The notes: a model not told the origin generated them from the sequence alone. Shown: positions 50,927 through 62,841, numbered from the stretch's first letter. The stretch: DNA of 64,000 bases from Neisseriaceae bacterium (GCA_016864895.1 CP046107.1:682001-746000), one strand, 5' to 3'. Translations and numbers: made by a program.

Positions 50927-51304
50927 ATGCATAAAAATAATCCTAAGTATTTAAATTTATTTCAGATTCGGCAATCAGTTACTGCGATATTATCGATTTT
51001 GCATCGAATCTCTGGTGCTGCTCTTTTTGTAGGTTTACCTTTTTTTTTGTGGTTACTTTCTAGCTCACTCAATCAACAAGAAGCCTTTGATACCTATCAT
51101 GAGGTCATGAATAATTTTATTGTTAAAATTATTTTATTACTTTTCTTATGGGCTACCTTTCATCATATGTTAGCTGGAATTAGATTTTTAATTCTTGACA
51201 TTGGAAAAGGTTTGGATCTTAAAACTGCTCGATTGACTGCAAAAATAGTATTGTTCAGTGCACCTATACTTACCTTAATCGTTGGAGGGTATTTGTTATG
51301 GTAG
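50927..51304 (+). CDS. sdhC: Succinate dehydrogenase cytochrome b556 subunit
   Basis: Membrane anchor of complex II. Three transmembrane helices; the quinone-site and entry motif IRQSVTAILSILHRISGAALF near residues 14-34, and HHMLAGIRFLILD with the heme-ligand His near 83. 125 residues. Overlaps sdhD by 7 bases. Begins the 12.8-kb sdh-suc run. Confidence 0.95.
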   Translation: MHKNNPKYLNLFQIRQSVTAILSILHRISGAALFVGLPFFLWLLSSSLNQQEAFDTYHEVMNNFIVKIILLLFLWATFHHMLAGIRFLILDIGKGLDLKTARLTAKIVLFSAPILTLIVGGYLLW

Positions 51305-51648
51305 ATCGTCACTTGACTGGAGCCCATTACGGTATTAGGGATTGGATTTTTCAACGCCTGTCTGCTGTTTTAATTTTAGTTTTCTCTATTATATTTATAA
51401 CAGGCCTGTTCTTCACACCTTCCACTTATGAAGCTTGGCAACAATTTTTCTCTTATGTTTCGGTAAAAATAGTTACTCAAATAATAGTTATTGCTATCAT
51501 AGTTCATGCATGGGTTGGCATTAGGGATATATGGATGGATTATATTAACAATTCCGGATTACGCTTGTTAATGCATACGTTTACTGTTACATGGCTTTTA
51601 GCCAGTTTTATCTATTCTGTTTACGTAATCTGGGGAGGTGGAAGATGA
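51298..51648 (+). CDS. sdhD: Succinate dehydrogenase membrane anchor subunit
   Basis: Second membrane subunit, 116 residues with three helices. [19 protein letters not shown] near the start and [14 protein letters not shown] with the probable heme His near 73 are typical. Its stop overlaps the sdhA ATG (ATGA). Confidence 0.95.
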   Translation: MVDRHLTGAHYGIRDWIFQRLSAVLILVFSIIFITGLFFTPSTYEAWQQFFSYVSVKIVTQIIVIAIIVHAWVGIRDIWMDYINNSGLRLLMHTFTVTWLLASFIYSVYVIWGGGR

Positions 51649-53408
51649 GCTATCCTATTCGTCGCTTTGATGCAATCGTAGTTGGCGGTGGTGGAGCGGG
51701 TCTACGCGCTGCCTATCAATTATCAAAAGCAGGTATTAATACCGTGGTTTTATCTAAAGTTTTTCCAACACGCTCACACACTGTAGCAGCTCAGGGAGGT
51801 ATTTCTGCTTCATTAGGAAATGTTCAACCTGATCAATGGGATTGGCATATGTATGATACAGTCAAAGGTTCTGATTGGTTAGGTGACCAAGATGCAATTG
51901 AATACATGTGTAGAGCAGCTCCAGAAGTGGTTGTAGAACTAGAACATATGGGAATGCCTTTTGACCGTGTTGAAAGTGGCAAGATTTATCAACGCCCATT
52001 TGGGGGACATACTTCAGAATATGGAAAACGTCCAGTTGAACGTGCTTGTGCAGTAGCTGACCGCACAGGACATGCTATGTTACACACACTTTATCAACAA
52101 AACGTAGCTGTTAATACAAATTTCTATATCGAATGGTCTGCTCTTGATTTAATTAGAGATAATGATGGGGACGTTATAGGTGTAGTGGCCATGGAAATGG
52201 AAACTGGTGAAGTTTATATTTTACATGCCAAGGCTGTATTGTTCGCCACAGGAGGTGCTGGTCGGATTTATGCCTCTTCCACTAATGCCTTTATGAATAC
52301 TGGAGATGGCTTAGGCATGACAGCTCGTGCTGGTATTCCTTTAGAAGATATGGAATTTTGGCAATTTCACCCAACTGGTGTTGCCAAAGCTGGTGTTTTA
52401 ATTACAGAGGGGGTGCGTGGAGAAGGTGGAATTCTTCTTAACAGTCAAGGTGAAAGATTTATGGAACGCTACGCACCAACCGTAAAAGATTTAGCATCTA
52501 GAGATGTTGTTTCCCGAGCTATGGCTATGGAAATATATGAAGGTCGAGGTTGTGGTTCTGATAAAGATTACGTATTATTAAAACTAGATCATTTAGGTGA
52601 GGAAAAAATCAAATCTAAATTACCGGGTATTCGTGAAATTGCTATTAATTTTGCAGGCGTAGATCCAATCAAAGATCCTATTCCTGTGGTTCCAACTACC
52701 CATTATATGATGGGTGGTATCCCGACTAATTATCATGCAGAGGTCGTTGTTCCACAAGGTAACAACTATGACACGAAGGTGAATGGTTTTTACGCTGCCG
52801 GAGAGTGTGCATGTGCTTCGGTTCATGGTGCTAATCGCTTAGGTACCAATTCACTACTGGATCTAGTAGTTTTTGGTCGTGCAGCAGGAAATAGTATGAT
52901 TGAGTTTATTAAAAATTATGGCCCTTTAAAACCATTACCAACAGATGCAGGAGAGCTTACCCGTGAACGATTGGCGCGTCTAAATAATCAAACCAATGGT
53001 GAAAATGTTTCTAGCTTGCGTAATGAATTACAAAAAAGTGTACAGGCTCATGCTGGCGTATTTAGAACTGATGCAGTTCTGAAAGAAGGTAAAGATAAAA
53101 TATTTAACCTAGCAGAACGTATCAAGAAAACTGAAATTCAAGATAAAAGTAATGTTTGGAATACAGCTAGGTTAGAAGCCCTAGAATTAGATAATCTCAT
53201 CGAAGTAGCTAAGGCTACTTTAGTCGCGGCTGAAGCTCGTAAAGAATCCAGGGGCGCACATGCATCTGACGACCATCCAGATAGAGATGACGTTAATTGG
53301 ATGAAGCACTCCTTATATTACTCTACAACTAACTCATTATCTTATAAACCTGTACATACAAATCCATTAACAGTAGACTATATTAAACCAGCCAAGCGTG
53401 TGTACTAA
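51645..53408 (+). CDS. sdhA: Succinate dehydrogenase flavoprotein subunit
   Basis: Catalytic subunit oxidising succinate to fumarate with covalent FAD. FAD-binding [15 protein letters not shown], the flavinylation His in [14 protein letters not shown] and [20 protein letters not shown] are intact. Start at ATG 51645 (587 residues) with GGAGG upstream; a longer frame to 51591 overlaps sdhD and is rejected. Confidence 0.98.
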   Translation: MSYPIRRFDAIVVGGGGAGLRAAYQLSKAGINTVVLSKVFPTRSHTVAAQGGISASLGNVQPDQWDWHMYDTVKGSDWLGDQDAIEYMCRAAPEVVVELEHMGMPFDRVESGKIYQRPFGGHTSEYGKRPVERACAVADRTGHAMLHTLYQQNVAVNTNFYIEWSALDLIRDNDGDVIGVVAMEMETGEVYILHAKAVLFATGGAGRIYASSTNAFMNTGDGLGMTARAGIPLEDMEFWQFHPTGVAKAGVLITEGVRGEGGILLNSQGERFMERYAPTVKDLASRDVVSRAMAMEIYEGRGCGSDKDYVLLKLDHLGEEKIKSKLPGIREIAINFAGVDPIKDPIPVVPTTHYMMGGIPTNYHAEVVVPQGNNYDTKVNGFYAAGECACASVHGANRLGTNSLLDLVVFGRAAGNSMIEFIKNYGPLKPLPTDAGELTRERLARLNNQTNGENVSSLRNELQKSVQAHAGVFRTDAVLKEGKDKIFNLAERIKKTEIQDKSNVWNTARLEALELDNLIEVAKATLVAAEARKESRGAHASDDHPDRDDVNWMKHSLYYSTTNSLSYKPVHTNPLTVDYIKPAKRVY

Positions 53409-53419
53409 GGAGCCAAACT

Positions 53420-54127
53420 ATGGAAATAATAAAACTATCAATATATCGTTATGATCCTGAAAAAGACAAAAAACCTTATTTTCAGAATTATGAAATCGAA
53501 ATAGCCCCTAATGAAGTAAAACTATTAGATTTATTGATTAAATTAAAAAGTACGCAAGACGATTCAATCTCTTTCAGAAGATCGTGTCGTGAAGGTATTT
53601 GTGGTTCAGATGGTATTAACATTAATGGGAAAAATGGCTTAGCTTGCTTAACTAATATTCGCGATTTAAAACAACCGATCAGACTAGCTCCTTTACCAGG
53701 ATTGCCCGTCATTAGAGATTTAATCGTTGATATGACACAATTTTTCAACCAATATCACTCTATCAAACCGTACGTGGTGAATCATACGACACCCCCTGAA
53801 CGAGAAAGAATTCAAACTCAGGCGGATCGCGCAGAGCTTGATGGCCTCTATGAATGTATTTTATGCGCTTGTTGCTCTACACAATGCCCTTCTTTTTGGT
53901 GGAATCCGGACAAATTTATTGGGCCATCTGGTCTATTAAACGCTTATCGCTTTATTGCCGACAGTAGAGATACCATTACGAATGACAGATTGGATTACCT
54001 CAATGATCCTTACAAATTATTCAGATGCCACACTATTATGAACTGTGTAGATGTTTGCCCAAAACATTTAAACCCAACCAGAGCTATTGGTAAGATAAAA
54101 GATTTAATCTTAAGTCGAGCAATTTGA
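53420..54127 (+). CDS. sdhB: Succinate dehydrogenase iron-sulfur subunit
   Basis: Electron-transfer subunit with three clusters. [2Fe-2S] ligands in CREGICGSDG, [4Fe-4S] in CILCACCSTQCP, and [3Fe-4S] region in CHTIMNCVDVCPKHLNP. 235 residues, normal. Eleven bases after sdhA. Confidence 0.98.
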   Translation: MEIIKLSIYRYDPEKDKKPYFQNYEIEIAPNEVKLLDLLIKLKSTQDDSISFRRSCREGICGSDGININGKNGLACLTNIRDLKQPIRLAPLPGLPVIRDLIVDMTQFFNQYHSIKPYVVNHTTPPERERIQTQADRAELDGLYECILCACCSTQCPSFWWNPDKFIGPSGLLNAYRFIADSRDTITNDRLDYLNDPYKLFRCHTIMNCVDVCPKHLNPTRAIGKIKDLILSRAI

Positions 54128-54384
54128 TGGTTTGTCAAACCCTCCAAAGAAGAGCCAGATGGTTATCAAGAAGAGGTTTACTCGAATTGGATATTTTGTT
54201 GTCCAAGTTTCTAGCGAGTCCTCTCTTTGAAACCTTAAGTGATAAAGAACTGGCTATCTATATTCAAATTCTAGAGTGGCAGGATCACGACCTCCTTGAT
54301 ATTTTACAAGGAACTAAGTCTCATCGCAAATCTGATGTTAGAAATATAATTCAAAAAATAAAATTTTGTAGTAAAATTGGCTAA
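54127..54384 (+). CDS. sdhE: FAD assembly factor SdhE
   Basis: Small protein (85 residues) that promotes covalent FAD attachment to SdhA. The signature RRG.LE is seen in SRRGLLELD, with the helical body ending in DLLDILQG. Its ATG overlaps the sdhB stop by one base, which fits coupled translation. Confidence 0.93.
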   Translation: MVCQTLQRRARWLSRRGLLELDILLSKFLASPLFETLSDKELAIYIQILEWQDHDLLDILQGTKSHRKSDVRNIIQKIKFCSKIG

Positions 54385-54450
54385 ACTTGGTTTTTCTACA
54401 AGATAGAGATCAAAAATTTTTTCAAATTTTTAAGATAGCAAGGAGGTACT

Positions 54451-55731
54451 ATGTCCAAATCTGTTAAATTTCATTATGGTGAAGGGGCTACAGCAGAGTT
54501 TCCAGTGCTCAAAAGTACTCTAGGTAATGATGTGGTGGATATTCGAAAATTTGATCAAACCAAAATGTTTACCTTTGATCCTGGTTTTTTATCAACCGCT
54601 AGCTGTGAATCTAAAATTACATTTATTGATGGTGCTAAGGGACTTTTATATTACAGAGGTTATCCAATTGAGCAATTGGCAGAGAAGAGTGATTACCTTG
54701 AAACTTGTTATTTACTGATTTATGGGGAACTTCCTTCAAAACAAGAAAAGGAAAAATTTGTTGATGATATCACTCATCATACATTAGTTCACGACCAATT
54801 GACTAAATTTTTTAACGGTTTTAGAAGAGATGCTCACCCTATGGCAATGATGGTTGGTGTCGTAGGGGCTTTATCTGCTTTTTATCAAGATAGCTTAGAT
54901 ATTAACAACCCTTCATATGATCGAATTGCAGAACACCGCTTAATTGCTAAAATTCCTACTATTGCAGCAATGTGTTACCGTTACTCAAAGGGTCTGCCTT
55001 TTATGTATCCTAATAATAAATTAGACTACACTGCTAATTTCATGTACATGATGTTCGGTACACCTTGTGAAGAATATGTTCCTAACCCAGTCCTAGTTAA
55101 AGCCTTGGATAGAATTTTCATTTTACATGCAGATCATGGACAAAATGCTTCTACTTCTACTGTACGTTTAGCAGGTTCCTCAAGTGCTAACCCTTTTGCC
55201 TGCATTGCTGCTGGTATTGCATGCTTATGGGGACCTGCCCATGGTGGTGCGAATGAAGCTGTATTAAACATGTTAAATGAAATCGGCAACATTGCTAATG
55301 TTAAAGATTTTATGCAAGGTGTTAAAGAGAGAAAATATCGCCTCATGGGCTTTGGACATCGAATCTATAAAAATATGGATCCTCGTGCGGCAATCATGAA
55401 GCAAACTTGTGATGAGGTATTAAATGAACTTGGCTTACAAGATGATCCTTTATTTAAATTAGCTATGGAATTAGAGAAAGTTGCTTTAAATGATCCATAT
55501 TTTGTAGAAAGAAAGCTATACCCTAACGTAGATTTCTACTCTGGTATTGTCTTGTCAGCTTTAGGAATCCCTACTTCTATGTTTACAGTAATTTTTGCTT
55601 TAGCTAGAACTGTGGGCTGGATCTCTCATTGGCATGAAATGATTGCAGACCCAAATCGCAAGATTGGTAGACCTCGTCAATTATATACAGGCGCAACACA
55701 AAGAGACTACGTAGATCTAGACAAAAGATAA
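54451..55731 (+). CDS. gltA: Citrate synthase
   Basis: Condenses oxaloacetate and acetyl-CoA. The hexameric type-II form: [28 protein letters not shown] with the catalytic His, and [14 protein letters not shown]. 426 residues. Strong ribosome site AAGGAGG 5 bases before the ATG. Followed by a strong terminator. Confidence 0.98.
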   Translation: MSKSVKFHYGEGATAEFPVLKSTLGNDVVDIRKFDQTKMFTFDPGFLSTASCESKITFIDGAKGLLYYRGYPIEQLAEKSDYLETCYLLIYGELPSKQEKEKFVDDITHHTLVHDQLTKFFNGFRRDAHPMAMMVGVVGALSAFYQDSLDINNPSYDRIAEHRLIAKIPTIAAMCYRYSKGLPFMYPNNKLDYTANFMYMMFGTPCEEYVPNPVLVKALDRIFILHADHGQNASTSTVRLAGSSSANPFACIAAGIACLWGPAHGGANEAVLNMLNEIGNIANVKDFMQGVKERKYRLMGFGHRIYKNMDPRAAIMKQTCDEVLNELGLQDDPLFKLAMELEKVALNDPYFVERKLYPNVDFYSGIVLSALGIPTSMFTVIFALARTVGWISHWHEMIADPNRKIGRPRQLYTGATQRDYVDLDKR

Positions 55732-55740
55732 ATCATTATT

Positions 55741-55773
55741 AAAAAATCACCGTCTTTAGGATGGTGATTTTTT
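55741..55773 (+). terminator. Intrinsic terminator after gltA
   Basis: AAAAAATCACC pairs with GGTGATTTTTT. It starts 9 bases after the gltA stop and may uncouple sdh-gltA from sucA. Confidence 0.88.
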
Positions 55774-55963
55774 AAATCTTAATATTTTTAATACTATTAG
55801 AATCATATAATCAGCTAATTTAAGTTAATTTAATTGGGTGTGTTCGTGCTCAATTACTGAAAAAATGATTTATTATAAGATGGAAAATGATAGAATGAGA
55901 AAACAAGTAAAATATATAAAAAACTTTAGAATATACAAAAGAATATACAAAGGATGATTAATC

Positions 55964-58792
55964 ATGATGAAAGAAGAAAGTGAGTTATCCTACCTTTATG
56001 GTGGAAATGCTCCATATGTCGAAGGTTTGTATGAGCAATATCTCATTAACCCTAATAGTATTAGTGATTACTGGAAAACACAATTTGATCTGTTAACAAA
56101 AGAAGCTGGTATTATTATTCAGGATCAACCAAGGCTAGGCATAGAAGAATCTTTTAGAAAATTATCCAAGTCAAAAAAACCGATAACGACCTCTCACACA
56201 AGTACGGAGGAAATGCAAAAACAAGTTAATGTGTTAAGATTGATTTATTCATTTAGAATATTAGGTTCAAGGTATGCTAATTTAGATCCTTTAGGACGTC
56301 AAAATCAAAAAACACAGTCAAATCTATTGGATCCAGAGGCTTATAATCTGAACACAGATGATTTATCCAAAAAGTTTTATTCGTCATCAAATTTTAATGT
56401 TAACAATGAGCCTGTACTCTTGTCTGAAATTATTTCAAAACTGAAACAAACATATTGTGGCTCAATTGGTATTGAATATATGCATATTATCAATACAGAA
56501 GAGAGACATTGGGTGAGAGATCGCTTTGAATCTGAACTCTCAACTCCTAACTTTAATAATGAATCTAAAAAAAATATTTTATACAAATTAACTGCTGCTG
56601 AAACATTTGAAAGATATTTACATACTAAATTTGTTGGTCAAAAACGCTTCTCTCTTGAAGGCGGTGAAAGTTTAATTCCGGGCTTAGATTACTTAATTAA
56701 TGAAGCAACGAAACATGGAGTAGAGTCTATAGTTATCGGCATGGCGCATCGTGGTCGTTTAAATGTTTTAATCAATACATTGGGAAAATCGCCTCAAGAT
56801 CTGTTTGATGAGTTTACCGGTACAGCCAAGACTAAACTTCCAAGTGGTGATGTGAAGTATCATAATGGGTTTACTGCAGATCTTAAGACAGAATCGGGGT
56901 CTGTGCATATTTCTTTAGAATTTAACCCTTCCCATTTAGAAATTGTTAATCCTGTAGTCCAAGGAAACGTAAGAGCCAGACAAAGAAGATATGGAGCGAA
57001 TGGCAAAACTCGAGTATTGCCTATTCTGATTCATGGTGATGCAGCTCTTTCTGGTTTAGGTGTTAATCAAGCAACATTTAATTTATCTCAGGTTCGTGGT
57101 TATACAACTGGGGGGACTGTACATATTGTTGTCAATAATCAAATTGGTTTTACCACTTCTGATACTAGAGATTTACGCTCTACTACTTTTTGTACTGATA
57201 TTGCAAAAATGATTGATGCACCGATCATCCATGTTAATGGAGATGATCCAGAAGCTATGTGCTACGTTATAAAAATCGCTTTAGAATTCCGAACTATATT
57301 CCATAAAGACATCATTATTGATATGGTTTGTTACCGTCGTTTAGGTCACAATGAGGGAGATGATCCTTTTATTACACAACCAATGATGTATAAGGCAATT
57401 ACTAAGCGGCCAACAACTCGTACTTTATATGCTGAAAAATTAATTCAAGAAGGAATTTTAAGCGAAAATGAATCAGAAAAAATGATCCAAGATTATCGGA
57501 AATTACTTGATGAAGGTAAGCATGTTCAAAAATCTAATCTGAGGATCGATCAGAACAAGCATTCCCAAAATTGGGAAATCTATAAAAATACTCATTGGAC
57601 TCAAGAAGTCGATACTTCACTGTCAGTGTTAGAAATACAATCTCTAACCAATAAGTTGACAGAAGTACCTGAAAATTTCCAGTTACACCGTACTGTTGCA
57701 AAATTAATAGAACAAAGAAAGAAAATGGGATCTGGGGAAACGCCTATGGATTGGGGGATGGCTGAAACATTAGCTTATGCAAGTTTGGTCGCTCATGGCA
57801 ATGGTGTTCGCATTTCTGGCGAAGATTCGGGTCGAGGAACTTTCTCTCATCGACATGCGGTCTTCCATGATCAAGATAGGGAAAAATGGGATCAAGGGGT
57901 CTACATTCCATTGCAAAATATTTCTGAAGATCAAGCTTACTTCATGATTGTTGACTCAATCCTGAATGAAGAAGCTGTTTTGGCCTATGAGTATGGTTTT
58001 GCATGTTCTGCTCCTACTCAATTAGTTATCTGGGAAGCTCAATTTGGTGATTTTGTTAATGGTGCGCAAGTAGCTATTGACCAATTTATTACTTCTGGGG
58101 AAGCTAAATGGGGTCGTCTGTGTGGATTAACTGTTTTACTTCCTCACGGTTATGATGGCCAAGGGCCAGAACATTCTTCAGGTCGCTTGGAAAGATGGTT
58201 GCAATTATGTGCGGATGATAATATACAGGTTGTCTATCTTTCAGAAGCTGCTCAGATGTTTCATGTTCTGCGTCGTCAAATCCTGAGACCTTATAGAAAA
58301 CCTCTGGTTATTTTTATGTCTAAACGTTTGTTAAGATTTAAAGATTCAATGAGTGATATTAGTGATTTTATTAATGGTTCAAAATTCAGAAATGTTATTG
58401 GTGATAATATTCAAAGAGATGATTCAAAAGTTAAGCGCATCATTATTTGTACAGGCCAAATTTATTACGATATTAAAGCTGAACGTGAAAAGCGGAAACT
58501 AGAAAATAAAATAGCAATTATTAGAATTGAACAACTATATCCATTCCCATGTAAAGAATTTAAAAACGAATTAGATAGATATAGTAAAACCTACGATATT
58601 AAATGGGTACAAGAGGAACCTTTGAATCAAGGAGCGTGGTATCAAATATTACACCATATTCAGCCTCACATTAATTTAAAACAAAAACTTTCTGTTTCTG
58701 CTAGGCCCGCAAGCTCATCGCCTGCAGTCGGATATAAAAGTTTACATGTTCAACAATTAAATAATTTGCTAGATGATGCGCTAACTTTATAA
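55964..58792 (+). CDS. sucA: 2-oxoglutarate dehydrogenase E1 component
   Basis: Thiamine diphosphate-dependent decarboxylase of the 2-oxoglutarate dehydrogenase complex. It opens with SYLYGGNAPYVEGLYEQYL, has HGDAALSGLGVNQATFNLS and NNQIGFTTSD in the thiamine domain, and EDSGRGTFSHRHAVFHDQ later. 942 residues, normal. AAAGGA precedes two adjacent ATGs (55964, 55967). An imperfect direct repeat AGAATATACAAA occurs just upstream. Confidence 0.98.
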   Translation: MMKEESELSYLYGGNAPYVEGLYEQYLINPNSISDYWKTQFDLLTKEAGIIIQDQPRLGIEESFRKLSKSKKPITTSHTSTEEMQKQVNVLRLIYSFRILGSRYANLDPLGRQNQKTQSNLLDPEAYNLNTDDLSKKFYSSSNFNVNNEPVLLSEIISKLKQTYCGSIGIEYMHIINTEERHWVRDRFESELSTPNFNNESKKNILYKLTAAETFERYLHTKFVGQKRFSLEGGESLIPGLDYLINEATKHGVESIVIGMAHRGRLNVLINTLGKSPQDLFDEFTGTAKTKLPSGDVKYHNGFTADLKTESGSVHISLEFNPSHLEIVNPVVQGNVRARQRRYGANGKTRVLPILIHGDAALSGLGVNQATFNLSQVRGYTTGGTVHIVVNNQIGFTTSDTRDLRSTTFCTDIAKMIDAPIIHVNGDDPEAMCYVIKIALEFRTIFHKDIIIDMVCYRRLGHNEGDDPFITQPMMYKAITKRPTTRTLYAEKLIQEGILSENESEKMIQDYRKLLDEGKHVQKSNLRIDQNKHSQNWEIYKNTHWTQEVDTSLSVLEIQSLTNKLTEVPENFQLHRTVAKLIEQRKKMGSGETPMDWGMAETLAYASLVAHGNGVRISGEDSGRGTFSHRHAVFHDQDREKWDQGVYIPLQNISEDQAYFMIVDSILNEEAVLAYEYGFACSAPTQLVIWEAQFGDFVNGAQVAIDQFITSGEAKWGRLCGLTVLLPHGYDGQGPEHSSGRLERWLQLCADDNIQVVYLSEAAQMFHVLRRQILRPYRKPLVIFMSKRLLRFKDSMSDISDFINGSKFRNVIGDNIQRDDSKVKRIIICTGQIYYDIKAEREKRKLENKIAIIRIEQLYPFPCKEFKNELDRYSKTYDIKWVQEEPLNQGAWYQILHHIQPHINLKQKLSVSARPASSSPAVGYKSLHVQQLNNLLDDALTL

Positions 58793-58816
58793 GAATATTT
58801 AGATGGAGAATTTTTA

Positions 58817-60061
58817 ATGATTATTGAAATTAAAGTGCCTGGTTTACCAGAAAGTGTTACTGAAGCAACTTTGATGTCCTGGAATGTCAAAGTTGGAGAT
58901 TATGTAAAGCGTGATCAGAATTTAATTGATATCGAAACGGATAAAGTAGTACTGGAGCTTCCAGCACCTGATTCTGGGGTTATTACTGAAATAATAGCCC
59001 AAGATAGAGAGACAGTAGAAGCAGAACAATTAATTGCTAAACTTGATACTGCGAAAAAAGAAGATAGCTGTGTTAATACAGGAAAAACAAATCCAATTAG
59101 CGTTTCTGAGAATAAACAGGATCTCACGACCACTGAAGAAAATAAAAAATCTTCAGCTATCAATATAATAGATCCTAAGAAAGGATCTGTTGCTATGCCA
59201 TCAGCTGCAAAAATTGCTGCAGAAAAAAGCATTGATTTAGATCAAGTTTCCGGTTCTGGGAAAGACGGCAGAATTCTAAAAGAAGATGTACAAGATGTAC
59301 AAAATAAATTTTCAGAAAAAACATCTACACTATCACCAGTACCTCCTCTGGTTACTGCCAACAGAATAGAAAAAAGAGTTCCTATGACTCGTATTCGTCA
59401 AAGGGTAGCAGAACGTTTACTCAATTCGCAACACGAAAATGCTATTTTGACTACCTTCAATGAAATCAATATGAAACCTGTCATGGATTTACGTAGGGAA
59501 TATAAAGATTTATTTGCTCAAGAGTATGATGTTAAACTTGGATTTATGTCTTTCTTTGTCAAAGCAACTATCGCTGCATTGAAAAAGTATCCCGTTATTA
59601 ATGCATCTATTGATGGCAATGATATTGTTTACCATAATTACTTTGATATTGGTATTGCTGTGAGCACCCCAAGAGGACTGGTTGTTCCTATCATAAGAGA
59701 TGCTGACTTGCTCACATTCGCCGAGATCGAAACACAAATTATTGATTTTGCCACCCGTGCTCAAAACGGAAAATTAAGTTTGGATGAAATTACTGGTGGT
59801 ACATTTAGCATTACCAATGGGGGAACTTTTGGTTCTATGATGTCCACACCAATTATTAATCCACCCCAATCTGCCATTTTGGGTATGCACTCTATTTATG
59901 ATAGAGCCGTTGTTGAAAATAATCAGGTGGTCTCTCGTCCAATGATGTATGTTGCTTTATCTTATGACCATCGTTTAATCGATGGAAAGGAAGCTGTACT
60001 AACCTTAGTAACCATAAAGCAAATGTTAGAGGATCCAGCTAGAATACTATTGGAAATCTAG
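58817..60061 (+). CDS. sucB: Dihydrolipoamide succinyltransferase (E2)
   Basis: Core of the 2-oxoglutarate dehydrogenase complex. One lipoyl domain with the lipoylated Lys in [10 protein letters not shown] (about 43), a flexible linker, an E3-binding segment ([23 protein letters not shown], about 130-150, shortened here), then the catalytic domain with [13 protein letters not shown] containing the active His. 414 residues. 24 bases after sucA. Confidence 0.97.
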   Translation: MIIEIKVPGLPESVTEATLMSWNVKVGDYVKRDQNLIDIETDKVVLELPAPDSGVITEIIAQDRETVEAEQLIAKLDTAKKEDSCVNTGKTNPISVSENKQDLTTTEENKKSSAINIIDPKKGSVAMPSAAKIAAEKSIDLDQVSGSGKDGRILKEDVQDVQNKFSEKTSTLSPVPPLVTANRIEKRVPMTRIRQRVAERLLNSQHENAILTTFNEINMKPVMDLRREYKDLFAQEYDVKLGFMSFFVKATIAALKKYPVINASIDGNDIVYHNYFDIGIAVSTPRGLVVPIIRDADLLTFAEIETQIIDFATRAQNGKLSLDEITGGTFSITNGGTFGSMMSTPIINPPQSAILGMHSIYDRAVVENNQVVSRPMMYVALSYDHRLIDGKEAVLTLVTIKQMLEDPARILLEI

Positions 60062-60071
60062 ATCCAAAAAT

Positions 60072-60097
60072 AATGAAGGTAGTTCGCTACCTTCATT
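60072..60097 (+). other. UUCG-tetraloop hairpin between sucB and lpd
   Basis: AATGAAGGTAG pairs perfectly with CTACCTTCATT around TTCG. There is no T-run. Such UUCG-capped stems often stabilise or process operon mRNAs. Confidence 0.7.
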
Positions 60098-60144
60098 CAC
60101 TCAAGCTTTCCATAATAAATTTACTCTAAAGGAGAATTTAAAAT

Positions 60145-61575
60145 ATGTCTGAATTTGATGTTGTAGTCATTGGGGCTGGCCCTGGTGGTTATATTGCAGC
60201 AATTCGTGCTGCACAGCTTGGATTTAAAGTAGCTTGTATTGATGCAGGTAAAAATAAAAGAGGAGATAAACCCGCTTTAGGTGGGACATGTTTAAATGTT
60301 GGATGCATTCCATCCAAGTCACTATTACAATCTTCAGAAGAATTTCATAAAGTAAGTCATGAATTAGAGGAACACGGTATTTCAACAGATAACGTAAAAA
60401 TTAATATTCCGAAGATGATTGCTCGAAAAGATGCTATCGTTACGAAATTAACCAGTGGTGTTGGTTTCCTATTCAAAAAAAATAAAGTAGAGAGTATCCA
60501 TGGGCAAGCTTCATTTAAAGGCAAAGATGGTCAGTGGTATCAAATAGTAGTTACTGATGATAAAAGTGTATCTGAAATCAAAGCAAAACATGTAATCATT
60601 GCTACAGGTTCAAAACCTCGTCAATTTCCTTCTGTCGAAATTGATAATATTAATATACTAGATAATGTGGGGGCATTAGACTTAGAATCAGTACCCAAAA
60701 AATTGGGTATGATAGGTTCTGGTGTCATCGGTTTAGAAATGAGCTCTGTGTGGAATCGTCTAGGTTCAGAAGTGACTATTTTAGAGGCCTCCCCTACTTT
60801 CCTACCTATGGCTGACCAACAAATTGCCAAAGAAGCTTTTAAAATTTTCACTAAAAATCAAAAACTAGATATTAAACTTGGTGCTAAAGTTCTAGAAGTT
60901 TCCCATAAAGGAAAACAGATTACAGTGAAGTACGAACTAAATGGGGAAACAGAAGAGATTACTTTTGATAAATTAATTATCGCTATTGGCCGAGTGCCTA
61001 ATACTGAAAATTTAAACCTCGATACTGTTGGCGTTACTCTAGATGATCGTGGTTTTATCGAAGTAAATGAGGATTGCCATACCAAAGTAGATAATATATG
61101 GGCTATTGGTGATGTCGTCAGAGGTCCTATGCTTGCACATAAGGCTAGTGAGGAAGGTGTTGCAGTAGCAGAACGTATTGCAGGGCAAAAACCACATGTT
61201 AATTTAGATATTATGCCATCAATTCTATATACAACACCTGAAATTGCTTGGGTAGGTCAAACAGAAGAGCAATTAATACAAGCCAAAATTAAATACAAAA
61301 AAGGTGTATCTAGTTTTACTTCAAATGGTAGAGCATTGGCTATGGGTGCAGCACAAGGTACTGTTAAAATTCTTGCTGATGAGAAAACAGATCGTATATT
61401 AGGTGTACATATGATAGGCCCTATGGTTTCTGAATTACTGACCGAAGCGGTAGAAGCATTGGAATTCTCAGCATCCAGTGAAGACATAGCTAGAATTGTA
61501 CATGCTCACCCTACTCTGTCTGAAGTAATACATGAAGCCAGTTTGGCAGTAGACAAACGTCCATTAAATGGATAA
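60145..61575 (+). CDS. lpd: Dihydrolipoamide dehydrogenase (E3)
   Basis: Reoxidises the lipoyl groups with NAD. FAD motif GAGPGGYIAAIRAAQLG, redox disulfide in GGTCLNVGCIPSKS, NAD motif GSGVIGLEM and the His-Glu pair in HAHPTLSEVIHEA are intact. 476 residues. No N-terminal lipoyl domain. Strong ribosome site AAAGGAG. Confidence 0.98.
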   Translation: MSEFDVVVIGAGPGGYIAAIRAAQLGFKVACIDAGKNKRGDKPALGGTCLNVGCIPSKSLLQSSEEFHKVSHELEEHGISTDNVKINIPKMIARKDAIVTKLTSGVGFLFKKNKVESIHGQASFKGKDGQWYQIVVTDDKSVSEIKAKHVIIATGSKPRQFPSVEIDNINILDNVGALDLESVPKKLGMIGSGVIGLEMSSVWNRLGSEVTILEASPTFLPMADQQIAKEAFKIFTKNQKLDIKLGAKVLEVSHKGKQITVKYELNGETEEITFDKLIIAIGRVPNTENLNLDTVGVTLDDRGFIEVNEDCHTKVDNIWAIGDVVRGPMLAHKASEEGVAVAERIAGQKPHVNLDIMPSILYTTPEIAWVGQTEEQLIQAKIKYKKGVSSFTSNGRALAMGAAQGTVKILADEKTDRILGVHMIGPMVSELLTEAVEALEFSASSEDIARIVHAHPTLSEVIHEASLAVDKRPLNG

Positions 61576-61659
61576 TTTATTTATTGATGTTAACTTAATT
61601 ATTTATAAAAAATTAAGTTTGCTATTGAAATTTTATTAACTTAATTTTAAGGAAATTCT

Positions 61660-62829
61660 ATGAATTTACATGAATATCAGGCAAAAGCGATATTAAAACG
61701 CTACGGTTTGCCAACACAAGATGGAATTCTAGCAACAACTCCTAAGGAAGCTGGTGATGCATTTGATCAACTAGGTGGTAAATTTGCTGTTATTAAAGCT
61801 CAAGCACATACAGGTGGGCGTGGCAAATCTGGCGGTGTTAAAATTGTAAAAACAAGAGAAGAAGCAGAACAAATCACTGGGGAAATGATTGGGAGCCGTT
61901 TGGTCACTTATCAAACTGATGCTAATGGATTACCTGTTAACTCAGTTCTTGTTTGTGAAGACATGTATCCGGTAGAACGGGAAATGTATTTAGGTGCTGT
62001 CGTTGATCGTTCTACACGTCGTGTGACTTTTATGGCTTCTACTGAAGGTGGTGTAGAAATTGAAGAAGTAGCGGCTAAAACCCCTGAAAAAATATTCAAA
62101 GTAGTCGCAGATCCATTAGTCGGTTTGATGCCTTTTGAGGCAAGGAAAGTTGCTTTTAAGTTAGGTTTAAAAGATAAACAAATTACTCAATTTTCAAAAA
62201 TAATGACTGGCCTATATAACGCCTTTGTTGAAAATGACTTCTCTTTAGTAGAAATTAATCCATTATCTGTTCGTAAAAATGGGGAACTTTCGTGTGTAGA
62301 TGCTAAAATTGGCATCGATTCTAACGCTTTATTTAGACAGCAAGATATAGCAGAGCTACATGATAAATCACAAGAAAATGAACGTGAACTAAGAGCTTCA
62401 GAACTTGGTTTGAATTATGTGGCTCTCGAAGGTAACATCGGTTGTATGGTTAATGGTGCTGGGCTGGCTATGGCTACCATGGACATTATCAAACTTTATG
62501 GTGGACAACCTGCTAACTTTTTAGATATTGGTGGTGGTGCAACTAAAGATCGTGTTATTGAAGCTTTTAAAATTATTCTTGATGACAAATCAGTTGAAGC
62601 AGTACTGATTAATATTTTTGGTGGAATCGTACGATGCGATATGGTTGCTGAAGCAATTATAGCTGCAGTCAAAGAAATTAATGTTACAGTGCCAGTTGTA
62701 GTAAGGCTTGAAGGTAATAATGCAGATATTGGTGCTAAATTATTAGACGAATCTGGCTTGAAAGTCATTTCTGCAAATGGATTAGCTGATGCTGCTGAAA
62801 AAGTAGTTACGGCAGCAAAACAAGCTTAA
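61660..62829 (+). CDS. sucC: Succinyl-CoA synthetase beta subunit
   Basis: ATP-grasp subunit that binds nucleotide and succinate. [18 protein letters not shown] opens the protein; [15 protein letters not shown] is the ATP-binding lid, and [14 protein letters not shown] the succinate region. 389 residues, normal. Ribosome site AAGGAAA. Confidence 0.98.
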   Translation: MNLHEYQAKAILKRYGLPTQDGILATTPKEAGDAFDQLGGKFAVIKAQAHTGGRGKSGGVKIVKTREEAEQITGEMIGSRLVTYQTDANGLPVNSVLVCEDMYPVEREMYLGAVVDRSTRRVTFMASTEGGVEIEEVAAKTPEKIFKVVADPLVGLMPFEARKVAFKLGLKDKQITQFSKIMTGLYNAFVENDFSLVEINPLSVRKNGELSCVDAKIGIDSNALFRQQDIAELHDKSQENERELRASELGLNYVALEGNIGCMVNGAGLAMATMDIIKLYGGQPANFLDIGGGATKDRVIEAFKIILDDKSVEAVLINIFGGIVRCDMVAEAIIAAVKEINVTVPVVVRLEGNNADIGAKLLDESGLKVISANGLADAAEKVVTAAKQA

Positions 62830-62841
62830 GGAGAATTAAGA

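Noticed and set aside
51591..51644. Earlier sdhA start
   Set aside because: It overlaps sdhD and lacks family similarity; ATG 51645 has GGAGG upstream.
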